64,000 nt of DNA from JAKLIX01 sp964605655 (GTDB taxonomy: Bacteria > Bacteroidota > Bacteroidia > Bacteroidales > CAIXZF01): NCBI GenBank assembly GCA_964605655.1, contig CAZSDK010000020.1, positions 1 to 64,000 on the forward strand, given 5' to 3'. Below the pieces are notes generated by a model that saw only the letters and a program-made list of their open reading frames with translations, made no database searches and had not been told where the DNA came from. A program made the translations under genes and the position numbers. The number at the start of each line of letters is the position of its first letter. Position 1 is the stretch's first letter. Shown here in pieces: positions 18,343 through 25,831 of the stretch.

Positions 18343-19193
18343 TTTTGGAGAACAAAGTGATAGGTGATGGTTCCTTTCTGCTCTTCCGGTGCGTTGGGAT
18401 TAGGACTGAACTTGGCCTTGAGGGCGGCCTGCTGGGCAAGCCTCTGAAGGGTGATGCTGGATGTATTGGTGCCTTTGGCTCCTGCTTCGGCACGTACCAC
18501 TTCTCCTTGTTTGTTCACCCATATCCTAACCACCACTTTCCCGGCTTCATTGGCCCTGTATTCAGGTTTGGGTAAAGAGATCTGGGTTCTGCCGCTCAGG
18601 TCAAAGGTAGGACCTATCCCGTTGCCTGATCCTGTCCCGACCCCGAACCCTGATCCTGTCCCATCTCCTGATCCCGGCTGTCCGTAATGGTTTTTGCTGT
18701 AAAGGGATCCGTCGGGATGTCCCTGGTCGCCGGGTTTCCCGGTCTCCCCCTCACTGCTGCCTCCGCCTTTTGAGGATTTCTTGTACAAGGCTCTTGGATT
18801 CACGACCGGATCATTGATCTTCACCACTGGGGCAGGCTGGGTCGCCTCATTCTTCTTGGAAGCCGGAACAGCGGGAGCTTCCTCAAAATCCTGAGTCACC
18901 ACATTGTCATCGCTTTGGTTCGTTCCGGTCTTCTGGGTCACCTCCGACTCTATGGCTGAAAGGTCTTTGGTATTGACATCCAGGAACTCCTCCGACTGCA
19001 CATCTCCCATGCCTTCGTCGGAATTGCCAAAATTCACCTCCAGTCCGGAACCTCCTCCAACCATGGGATAGGGAGGGATGGGGGTACGCAGTACGATCAG
19101 GAACAATGCTCCCAGTATCAGGGCATGGAACACTACCGTGAGGATCCACGCCAGGGGCTTGTTGGTATTTTCAGAATGCTGGGTCATGGTCAC
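18339..19193 (-). CDS. tonB: TonB-family energy transducer
   Basis: 284-residue protein with a short cytoplasmic N-terminus and one membrane helix at about 14-36. A long low-complexity periplasmic linker rich in Gly, Ser and Pro (about 45-205) follows, then a TonB C-terminal domain (about 210-284: KPEYRANEAGKVVVRIWV). The architecture matches transducers that couple the ExbB-ExbD proton channel to TonB-dependent outer-membrane receptors. It overlaps exbD by 4 nt and folC by 4 nt. The very glycine-rich linker differs from the proline-lysine linker of classical E. coli TonB but is common in Bacteroidota. Confidence 0.85.
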   Translation of the reverse strand: MTMTQHSENTNKPLAWILTVVFHALILGALFLIVLRTPIPPYPMVGGGSGLEVNFGNSDEGMGDVQSEEFLDVNTKDLSAIESEVTQKTGTNQSDDNVVTQDFEEAPAVPASKKNEATQPAPVVKINDPVVNPRALYKKSSKGGGSSEGETGKPGDQGHPDGSLYSKNHYGQPGSGDGTGSGFGVGTGSGNGIGPTFDLSGRTQISLPKPEYRANEAGKVVVRIWVNKQGEVVRAEAGAKGTNTSSITLQRLAQQAALKAKFSPNPNAPEEQKGTITYHFVLQN

Positions 19194-19591
19194 TTTTGCA
19201 TGGTCTTGGTAGCAAGGACCATTTTAATTTTGACCTTATTCCCTATCTGCAGAACATCTACCAGGTCCTGAACCGTAAGCGCATTGTCAAACCGCAGCAC
19301 TACCGTGGGTTCTGTAATATTCACCGTGGCTTTTTGAAGCTCCGGCTCCAGCTGCTCAAAAGGAACCAGCTGGTTATTCAGGTAGTACTGTTTGTCGGCG
19401 GTGACTGATAATGACACTTGCTGCTTGGAAATGGCCTGGGAAGTAGTGGCTTTGGGAAGCATTAATTTGATGACCGAAGGGTTGACCAGGGTGGAAATGA
19501 TCAAAAAGAACAACAACAGGAAGAACATGATGTCATTCAGCGACCCCGTGTACACTTCGGCTTGGAAACTGCCTCTTTTTCTAAGGTTCAT
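19190..19591 (-). CDS. exbD: ExbD/TolR-family biopolymer transporter
   Basis: 133-residue protein with one membrane helix (about residues 19-38: NDIMFFLLLFFLIISTLVNP) containing the conserved proton-path Asp (Asp20), followed by a periplasmic domain. ExbD and ExbB form the proton-motive-force channel that energises TonB. The gene begins 2 nt after exbB and overlaps tonB by 4 nt, so the three are co-translated. Confidence 0.93.
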   Translation of the reverse strand: MNLRKRGSFQAEVYTGSLNDIMFFLLLFFLIISTLVNPSVIKLMLPKATTSQAISKQQVSLSVTADKQYYLNNQLVPFEQLEPELQKATVNITEPTVVLRFDNALTVQDLVDVLQIGNKVKIKMVLATKTMQK

Positions 19592-19593
19592 GA

Positions 19594-20325
19594 TCAGGCC
19601 TCCTTTTGAAGTACATCCAGGAATTCCCTTGCACCATCTTCAAGAGTAAAGACAACTTTGTCGAGCAATATGTTCAGATAATGGTATCCGGTGTAGGCTA
19701 AAACCCCTATGATCAGACCCGTGGCACTGGTGATCATCTTTTCATAGAGGCCTCCGGCGATGATCCCGATGCTGATGTTATCGGTCAGAGATATGTTATA
19801 AAAGATCTTGATCACACCCATGATGGTACCGATAAACCCGAGCATGGGCGCTATACCGGCCACGATGCCGAGGATCTTCAGGTTTTTTTCCAGCTTGGTG
19901 ATCTCGTACCGGCCCACACTTTCCAATGACCTCTCAATCTCATCGAAAGGTCTTCCGACCCGTCCCAATCCCTTCTCCACCATCCTGGAAATAGGGGAGT
20001 TGATCGATTTGCAGAGGGCTTTGGCCGAATCAAGCTTGTAATCGAAGATGAAATCCCGGATGTTGTTCATGAAATTGGTGCTCACTTTCCCTGCCTTCTT
20101 GATGGCGATCAGCCTTTCAAAAAAGAAATAAACGGCAAGAAGGGAAAGAATAAACAAGGGGATCATGATGACCCCTCCCTTTAAGACGAGTCCCCAAAGT
20201 GTTAAGGTATCAACGGTGGGCGGGAGGGCTGCCGGGGCTGTGACAGTTTGTGTCACTGCCGGATGAAGCGTGTCGACAACCTGTTGAACAGGCTGGGTGA
20301 TCTGAAGAAGAAATCCATGGTTCAT
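19594..20325 (-). CDS. exbB: MotA/TolQ/ExbB proton-channel family protein
   Basis: 243-residue inner-membrane protein with three predicted helices: about 50-70 (GGVIMIPLFILSLLAVYFFF), 145-170 and 185-210. The ExbB/TolQ signature ILGIVAGIAPMLGFIGTIMG in the second helix marks it as the channel subunit. It heads the exbB-exbD-tonB-folC operon. A minus-strand TACTTTTA at 20352-20359 is a possible -7 box. An N-terminal extension of about 45 residues, rich in Pro, Thr and Val, precedes the first helix. Confidence 0.93.
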   Translation of the reverse strand: MNHGFLLQITQPVQQVVDTLHPAVTQTVTAPAALPPTVDTLTLWGLVLKGGVIMIPLFILSLLAVYFFFERLIAIKKAGKVSTNFMNNIRDFIFDYKLDSAKALCKSINSPISRMVEKGLGRVGRPFDEIERSLESVGRYEITKLEKNLKILGIVAGIAPMLGFIGTIMGVIKIFYNISLTDNISIGIIAGGLYEKMITSATGLIIGVLAYTGYHYLNILLDKVVFTLEDGAREFLDVLQKEA

Positions 20326-20549
20326 GGGTAGAGGCTTTGAATGAAGGTTGGTAAAAGTAATATTTTATCCCTCTGAACCTGATTTACTTGAGTTTCACTT
20401 GTTAACACTCATCTGTTAATTGATGGAATAACTGCCTCATGTCTCCTTTTATTGCTCTAATACCGGTTTCAGGATGTAATTTTACATTTTCCGCAAGATT
20501 CATAGGATGCGATTGTCAAATGAACACCGCTGTACCGAGTTAGATTAAG
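20326..20549. promoter_or_regulatory. Divergent intergenic region, exbB / ECF sigma operon
   Basis: 224 bp between divergent operons. The minus strand has TACTTTTA at 20352-20359 and the plus strand TACATTTT at 20483-20490, both near-matches to TAnnTTTG. No clear alternative ECF-type promoter could be assigned by eye. Confidence 0.35.
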
Positions 20550-21155
20550 ATGACGGATCAGGAACTGGTTGAGAAAATCTTAAAGGATGAACCTGCTGCC
20601 TTTCGCAGCCTGGTCGAGGCCTATCAGGACCGGGTTTTCCGGACGGCCTTTGGCCTGCTGAATAACAGGGAGGATGCCGAAGACATTGCACAGGAAGTAT
20701 TTGTTGAGGTTTACCGCTCCCTTTCCCGTTTCAGGGGGGAATCCAGGATTTCGACCTGGCTTTACCGCATCACCGTCAATAAGTCCATAAACCTGCTGAA
20801 GCGGTCTAAAAGACAGCAGTGGCCTGGTGAATGGTTCCCTTTGAACCTTGGTAAGATGAATGCCGGGGCTGAAATCCGGGCCGTTGAATATTCCACGCCC
20901 CATTCCCGTATGGAACATCAGGAACTGGGAAAGATTCTGGATGAAGCCATCCGTTCACTTCCGGAAAAACAGAGGATCGCATTTACTTTACATAAGGTGG
21001 AAGACCTTCCTCATAAAGAAATCGCCGAGATCATGAACACGACGGCTTCCTCCGTGGAGTCCCTGATCTTCAGGGCAAAACGTAACCTTCAGTTGCGGCT
21101 CATCCCTTATTATGAAAAAGGAAAATCGCAAGAAAAGAAAAATCAAATTGTCTAA
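20550..21155 (+). CDS. ECF-type RNA polymerase sigma factor
   Basis: 201-residue sigma-70 family factor of the extracytoplasmic-function group. Region 2 (about 10-85) contains DAEDIAQEVFVEVYRSLSRF and TWLYRITVNKSINLLKR; region 4 (about 130-190) contains LPEKQRIAFTLHKVEDL and the helix-turn-helix HKEIAEIMNTTASSVESL. Regions 1.1 and 3 are absent, as expected. The next gene, 8 nt downstream, encodes a membrane zinc-finger anti-sigma factor, followed by two Spy/CpxP-like proteins, pointing to an envelope- or metal-stress regulon, possibly autoregulated. Confidence 0.93.
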   Translation: MTDQELVEKILKDEPAAFRSLVEAYQDRVFRTAFGLLNNREDAEDIAQEVFVEVYRSLSRFRGESRISTWLYRITVNKSINLLKRSKRQQWPGEWFPLNLGKMNAGAEIRAVEYSTPHSRMEHQELGKILDEAIRSLPEKQRIAFTLHKVEDLPHKEIAEIMNTTASSVESLIFRAKRNLQLRLIPYYEKGKSQEKKNQIV

Positions 21156-21163
21156 TCATCATC

Positions 21164-21670
21164 ATGCGAACGAACCCAAAATTCTTAGCCATGAAATGCA
21201 AGGAGATACATAGTAAAATGTGGTCCTTCCTGGAAGGTGAACTGCACACAGCGGAGCAGAAAGCCATGGAGGAACATTTAGAAGTTTGCCCGGATTGCAG
21301 GAGTGATTTGGAAAGGCTTACAGTGTACTTCAAACTTCTTGAAGAAAGGAAAGAGATGGAGATCAACCCTTATTTCTTCACCCGTCTTCAGCAAGCCCTC
21401 AGCGATGAAAGTATTGGTCCTGACCCTGTTATTAGAAGAGTGCCGGTCCTGGTCCGCTGGGTAGCCATGCCCCTCACCCTGGTAGTGGCCTTGTTCCTGG
21501 GCGTGACCCTCATCACTCATTCCTACTGGAAAAAGAATCTGAACGCCACTGATAACAGTTTGACAATGAGTCCTTATGAAGAATTCTTCCTGGGGGACAC
21601 GGATGAGAATTTTTACGATACCTATTTCCTTTCAACAGCTGCATCAAACAATGAAACGCAAACCCCTTAA
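21164..21670 (+). CDS. Membrane zinc-finger anti-sigma factor
   Basis: 168 residues from the ATG at 21164; an ATG at 21191 (MKCKEIHSKMW) is an equally good start. The N-terminal zf-HC2 motif HLEVCPDC (His-x3-Cys-x2-Cys) is typical of anti-sigma domains that hold an ECF factor. One membrane helix follows at about residues 107-126 (AMPLTLVVALFLGVTLITH), then a short acidic periplasmic tail of about 40 residues. Its place directly after the sigma gene supports the role. The signal sensed is unknown; the downstream periplasmic proteins are candidates. Confidence 0.88.
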   Translation: MRTNPKFLAMKCKEIHSKMWSFLEGELHTAEQKAMEEHLEVCPDCRSDLERLTVYFKLLEERKEMEINPYFFTRLQQALSDESIGPDPVIRRVPVLVRWVAMPLTLVVALFLGVTLITHSYWKKNLNATDNSLTMSPYEEFFLGDTDENFYDTYFLSTAASNNETQTP

Positions 21671-21684
21671 TGGTCCTTTGAATC

Positions 21685-22293
21685 ATGCAACAACTGCTTA
21701 ATAAAAAATGGATGGCCTGGGTGGTCTTATTGTTACTCATACTGAATATCAGTGCTTTGGGAACAATTCTTTATTTTACTCATTTTCACGGGAGACCTCC
21801 GGCCGAAGAGGCGGGCCCTGCCGTCATGCCCGGCGAGGGAATGCTCGTTCGTGAATTGGGATTCAACGAAGTGCAGAAAGACAGTTTGCGGAAAAGCAGG
21901 GAGGCACTCTTTAATGAGACCATGGAGAAAAGACATTCCATGAGGGAAAAAAGAAGGGAACTGATTACGGAGATCGCAAAAGACAATCCTGATACGAACT
22001 TACTGAGCGCCATCTCCGATTCCATGGTCTTGTTGCAGTCGGACCTGAGGGAAGCCACCATCCATCATGTACTCAGAATCAAAAAGATATGCAGCGCTGA
22101 ACAAGCCAAACGTCTGACAGGCTTTTACCAGGATCTGTTTTTCAGCGAGAGACCCGGTCTGGGTCCCGGTGCCGGAAGACAGTTCAGGATGGGCCAGGGT
22201 AGGCCTCCGGAGCAGGGTCCAATGAGAGATGACTCCTCCCCGCATCCCAGGCGGTGGAGAGGGGGGCAGGACCGGCCTGGTCGCCAGGAATAA
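21685..22293 (+). CDS. Membrane-anchored Spy/CpxP- or CnrX-like envelope sensor
   Basis: 202-residue protein with an N-terminal membrane anchor (about 9-32: WMAWVVLLLLILNISALGTI). A helical periplasmic domain (about 55-155) resembles the periplasmic heavy-metal sensor/Spy-CpxP group, with charged amphipathic helices and conserved-looking VRELGFNEVQKDSLRKSR. The C-terminal 45 residues are rich in Gly, Pro, Arg and Gln and look disordered. It follows the anti-sigma gene by 14 nt. In CnrYXH-type systems such a protein senses metal and frees the ECF factor; a similar role here is inferred. Confidence 0.7.
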   Translation: MQQLLNKKWMAWVVLLLLILNISALGTILYFTHFHGRPPAEEAGPAVMPGEGMLVRELGFNEVQKDSLRKSREALFNETMEKRHSMREKRRELITEIAKDNPDTNLLSAISDSMVLLQSDLREATIHHVLRIKKICSAEQAKRLTGFYQDLFFSERPGLGPGAGRQFRMGQGRPPEQGPMRDDSSPHPRRWRGGQDRPGRQE

Positions 22294-22319
22294 TGATATA
22301 ATATTAATTTCTAAAAACA

Positions 22320-22841
22320 TTGAAAATGAAAAGGTTAAATTATTTGATCGCAGGAACATTGGTATTTGGATACCTTATTGTTTTCCTTGGTTCTACAGAG
22401 GTTGTTGCACAGGAAAGAGGCCGGGGTGGCAGAGGGAACCTCCCGGAACACAGATATTGCAGAAATGCCCCTGACTCAGCCGAAATGGCCGGGCCGGTAA
22501 AGATGCACAGGATCCCCGACCTGACGAAAGAACAGTCGGAAAAAATGGAAAAGATCCAGCTCAGTCTTCATAAAGAAATGCTTCCCTTGAAAAACCAACT
22601 GGAAGAAAAGAAAGCCCACTTGCGGACGCTCAGCTCCGCTGACAAACCGGACCAGGCTGCCATCAACCAGACCATTGATGAGATTTCACTGCTGAAAGCT
22701 TCCATGATGAAGAAGAAAAACGCTGCGCATCAGGAGATCAGGGCGCTGCTTACCGATAAGCAGAGAGTTCTTTTTGACTCAAGACAAGGTAAAAAGGGAA
22801 AGGGAAGGAATGGCGGTATGGGTGGCCGTGGAGGGTGGTAG
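22320..22841 (+). CDS. Secreted Spy/CpxP-family protein
   Basis: 173-residue protein with a signal peptide (MKMKRLNYLIAGTLVFGYL...VVAQ, cleavage near residue 30; an ATG at 22326 is also possible). A helical Spy/CpxP domain contains an LTxxQ-like motif (DLTKEQSEKMEKIQ) at about 62-75. The mature N-terminus and the C-terminus are both Gly/Arg-rich (RGRGGRGNLPEH and GRNGGMGGRGGW). Spy-like proteins act as ATP-independent periplasmic chaperones or metal-responsive inhibitors. It is the fourth gene of the sigma operon and the second of this fold, directly followed by repeat DNA. Confidence 0.72.
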   Translation: MKMKRLNYLIAGTLVFGYLIVFLGSTEVVAQERGRGGRGNLPEHRYCRNAPDSAEMAGPVKMHRIPDLTKEQSEKMEKIQLSLHKEMLPLKNQLEEKKAHLRTLSSADKPDQAAINQTIDEISLLKASMMKKKNAAHQEIRALLTDKQRVLFDSRQGKKGKGRNGGMGGRGGW

Positions 22842-23410
22842 TCAGCAGTCGGCAGTCAGCGGTCGGCAGTGTGCAGTTGGCAGTTGGCAGTAAAGCAGTT
22901 GGCAGTTGCCAGTTGGCAGTTGGCAGTCGGCCACTTCTGATCTCTGGGTTCTCGGTTCGCAATTTGACATTATAATTTCGTAAATCAAGCTCATTTTTAT
23001 TTTCACCGCAGAGCCGCGAAGGCGCGGAGAAGGGGAAGTAGTCTGCAGTCAGCAGCCGGCAGTAAAGCAGTGTACCAGTTAATCAGTGTACCAGTTAATC
23101 AGTGTACCAGTTAATCAATGTACCAGTGTATCAGATGAATAGCCTTCTTGCATCCTTGCCTTCTGGCCTTCTGGCCATCTTACCTTATCAAACATCCCTG
23201 CGTCTCTGCGGTAAAAAATCCTCTTTATCTGTCGGGATGACGGGATGCGGGATGATTGCACGTGGGTACGTTATGACGTGAGATCGTATGCACGTTATGG
23301 GCCTGATATTCTGGGCAATAGGATCTGGTAGATGAAAGGAATAAGGAAAAGTAGCAGGTAATAATATAAAGTAATAGTATGAAGTAAAAGAGGACTGTCC
23401 GTTCCGCGGT
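22842..23410. repeat. Repeat-rich intergenic region
   Basis: 569 bp without a gene. It starts with imperfect GGCAGTT/GGCAGTC tandem units (22840-22932) that recur at 23040-23062. A perfect to near-perfect 16-bp tandem repeat follows (23069-23132), then a CCTTGCC/TTCTGGCC-rich block ending in CATCCCTGCGTCTCTGCGG (23142-23213), and GATGCGGGATG motifs (23236-23256). The same repeat types occur in 53.3-53.8 kb. Confidence 0.85.
23069..23132 (+). repeat. Four tandem copies of a 16-bp repeat
   Basis: Unit AGTGTACCAGTTAATC at 23069-23084, 23085-23100 and 23101-23116 (identical), then a diverged fourth copy at 23117-23132. Confidence 0.9.
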
Positions 23411-24475
23411 TTATTTCATCCAGATGCTGCCTCCACAGTGATCCTTCTCTGAACCGGTCACGGAAGACAGAACATTGATCTCCCCGTACCAGCGAAGCAC
23501 TCCTAAAAAAGCAAACACCACTGCCTCTTTGAAGTCCACCAGCAGACTGTCCGGGACTTCGACCTTTTCACCCGATAATTTTCTGATCCTTTCAAGGAGG
23601 AATTTGTTGTGAGCCCCGCCACCCGTGGCCAGGAGCGTGCCCCTCTGCCCTGACTGTAAGGAAGCAGCCACTTGTTGTGCAATATGTTCGGTAACTGTTC
23701 GAAGACAATGCCTGACCTCCCCGGAACAGGGTTGCAGCAAGGGCAGAAATACTGATTCAAACCATTCCCTTCCCAGTGATTTCGGAGGAGGCAATTCATA
23801 AAACGAAAGCCGGTTCAATGAAAGCAGAAGATCATCCAGTACTTCTCCTTCTTCCGCCAGGTGGCCATTATCATCGTAATCCTTCCCCTCAAGGCCTGCC
23901 AGGTAGTTCAGGGCCAGGTTGCAAGGACTGATGTCGTGGGCAATCCGCCTGCCCCGGAGGTCATAAGAGATATTGGCAAAGCCGCCTAAGTTCAGGCAGT
24001 ATTCATAGGAAGAAAAGAGCAGGGCATCACCTACCGGTACCAGCGGAGCACCCTGTCCGCCCAGGGCTACGTCCATGCTTCTGAAATCGCAGACTACGGG
24101 CAGCGAGGCGGCAGCTCCCAGGGCCGGCCCCGAACCGATCTGCAAGGTAAGACCCAGGTCAGGACGGTGATAAATGGTATGCCCGTGGGATGCCGCCAGA
24201 TCGGGCCTCATCCCTGTTTCATCCACCAAATTCTTCACTAAGGTCCCCAGGTACTGTCCATATTCCCGGTCCAGCAAACTTAGAGCGTATCCATCGAGTG
24301 AGGAGGCTGAGCTCAGCCTTTCTTTCCATTGGTCCGGATAACCAATGGTCCTGGCGGCAAGTAGCTGATACCGCCATTTACCGTCTGTCTTTTCAAATTC
24401 ACACAATGCCAGGTCCACCCCATCGAGTGACGTGCCTGACATAATACCGACAGCTCTTATACTGTTCATTATCAT
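23411..24475 (-). CDS. anmK: Anhydro-N-acetylmuramic acid kinase
   Basis: 354-residue cytoplasmic sugar kinase that converts 1,6-anhydro-MurNAc from wall turnover to MurNAc-6-phosphate. The N-terminal signature GIMSGTSLDGVDLAL and the ATGGGAHNKFLLERI segment near residue 275 identify the AnmK family; the length is typical (about 350-370). Two ATGs are possible (24475, 24469). It lies 4 nt after the murF stop on the same strand, so one transcript probably links precursor ligation with muropeptide recycling. Confidence 0.92.
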   Translation of the reverse strand: MIMNSIRAVGIMSGTSLDGVDLALCEFEKTDGKWRYQLLAARTIGYPDQWKERLSSASSLDGYALSLLDREYGQYLGTLVKNLVDETGMRPDLAASHGHTIYHRPDLGLTLQIGSGPALGAAASLPVVCDFRSMDVALGGQGAPLVPVGDALLFSSYEYCLNLGGFANISYDLRGRRIAHDISPCNLALNYLAGLEGKDYDDNGHLAEEGEVLDDLLLSLNRLSFYELPPPKSLGREWFESVFLPLLQPCSGEVRHCLRTVTEHIAQQVAASLQSGQRGTLLATGGGAHNKFLLERIRKLSGEKVEVPDSLLVDFKEAVVFAFLGVLRWYGEINVLSSVTGSEKDHCGGSIWMK

Positions 24476-24479
24476 TAAT

Positions 24480-25769
24480 TTAAACAGATTCTAACAGCTT
24501 CTCCAGGGCCATGCCACGAGACCCCTTAATTAATATGGTATAGGAGGACAAAGGATATTTAAACAGGTAATCTTTCAGGGAGGAAACATCAGAAAAAGAG
24601 ACAAGGCCGGGATTCTTGTTCAGACGGTGAAAGACAGGTCCCGCAAGAAATACTTTTATGCCCGTGATCTTGGAAAGCTCATGGAGGATTTTCAAATGTT
24701 CTTCCTCTTCCTGTTCGCCCAGTTCAAACATATCTCCGAGGATCATCGCTTTAGGGCCTCCTTCCATACTCCGGAAACTTTCGATAGCTGCTTTCATACT
24801 CGTCGGATTGGCATTATAGGCATCCATCACCAGGGTGTTACGGGCAGTCGGGAGCAGCTGCGACCTGTTGTTGCCGGGAATATACGATTCAATGGCAGAG
24901 ACGATTTTCTCAGGAGGCACTTTATAAAATAATCCGACAGCGATGGCAGCCAGGATGTTATCTGTGTTATAAGAGCCAATCAGGCGTGAATGGACTTCGT
25001 ACACATCCTTTCCTGATTCAAAGGCTACCCTGACGAAGGGATCTGCACCCAGAAACCGTCCCCTGAAAGTAGCCTCGTCTGTCTCACCGTAGAGAATCCG
25101 ATTCCCTCCTTCCGTGATTTCTTTTAAAACCTTTTGACCTGCATTGACGAAAAGAGGTCCATTCCGGCCGGCGACATAGTCATAAAGGGCTCTTTTAGTA
25201 AGAATGATGTTCTCCAGGCTGCCGAATCCTTCGAGGTGGGCCACCCCGATGCTGGTGATCAGTCCTGCATTGGGTTCGGCAATACGGCAGAGATCCATGA
25301 TTTCACCGGGATGGTTGGCTCCCATCTCGATGATGGCGAAAGTTGTTTCGGGATTGATCCCGAGCAGGGTGAGAGGGACACCGATATGATTGTTCAGGTT
25401 TCCCTGGGTGGAGGTCACCGTGAAAGCCTCTGAAAGTACTGCCCTGATCAGTTCTTTAGTGGTTGTTTTTCCGTTGGTGCCTGTGATGCCAAGGACCGGT
25501 ATGCTGAATGGTCGCCGGTGATGCTGTGCCAGTGACTGTAAGGCCTGAAGAACGTCAGGCACCAGCAGGTACCGTTCATCTTTCCGGTAAATTTCCTGGT
25601 CGATGATGGCATAGGAAGCTCCTTTTTCAAGAGCATCCGCGGCAAAGGCATTCCCATTGAAGGAATCCCCTTTCAGGGCAAAAAACAGGCATCCCGGCTG
25701 TATGTTCCTTGAGTCGGTGGAGACCTTTGGATGTTGGGCAAAGAGGGGGTAGAGTTCTTCCGGTTTCAT
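24480..25769 (-). CDS. murF: UDP-N-acetylmuramoyl-tripeptide--D-alanyl-D-alanine ligase
   Basis: 429-residue Mur ligase that adds D-Ala-D-Ala to the UDP-MurNAc-tripeptide, the last cytoplasmic step of the peptidoglycan precursor. The ATP loop is GITGTNGKTTTKE (about 100-112), followed by EMGANHPGEI, typical of MurF, and the C-terminal signature MDAYNANPTSMKAAI. The ATG at 25769 is only 5-6 nt from the T-tract of a terminator hairpin (25781-25809) that follows gldJ. It is followed directly by anmK. Confidence 0.95.
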   Translation of the reverse strand: MKPEELYPLFAQHPKVSTDSRNIQPGCLFFALKGDSFNGNAFAADALEKGASYAIIDQEIYRKDERYLLVPDVLQALQSLAQHHRRPFSIPVLGITGTNGKTTTKELIRAVLSEAFTVTSTQGNLNNHIGVPLTLLGINPETTFAIIEMGANHPGEIMDLCRIAEPNAGLITSIGVAHLEGFGSLENIILTKRALYDYVAGRNGPLFVNAGQKVLKEITEGGNRILYGETDEATFRGRFLGADPFVRVAFESGKDVYEVHSRLIGSYNTDNILAAIAVGLFYKVPPEKIVSAIESYIPGNNRSQLLPTARNTLVMDAYNANPTSMKAAIESFRSMEGGPKAMILGDMFELGEQEEEEHLKILHELSKITGIKVFLAGPVFHRLNKNPGLVSFSDVSSLKDYLFKYPLSSYTILIKGSRGMALEKLLESV

Positions 25770-25774
25770 AGGAT

Positions 25775-25809
25775 GAAAAAAACCCCATCACCTTACAGGG
25801 AATGGGGTT
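25775..25809 (-). terminator. Intrinsic terminator after gldJ, abutting the murF start
   Basis: Read on minus, the stem ends AACCCCAT/ATGGGGTT pair perfectly over 8 bp (25809-25802 with 25788-25781), with a 13-nt loop, followed by a run of seven T (25781-25775). It lies between the gldJ stop (25832) and the murF ATG (25769). Confidence 0.8.
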
Positions 25810-25831
25810 CTTGTCGATAAATACGGTATTA

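Noticed and set aside
23069..23132. CRISPR array
   Set aside because: Repeats are direct 16-mers with no spacers, too short, and no cas genes occur in the window.
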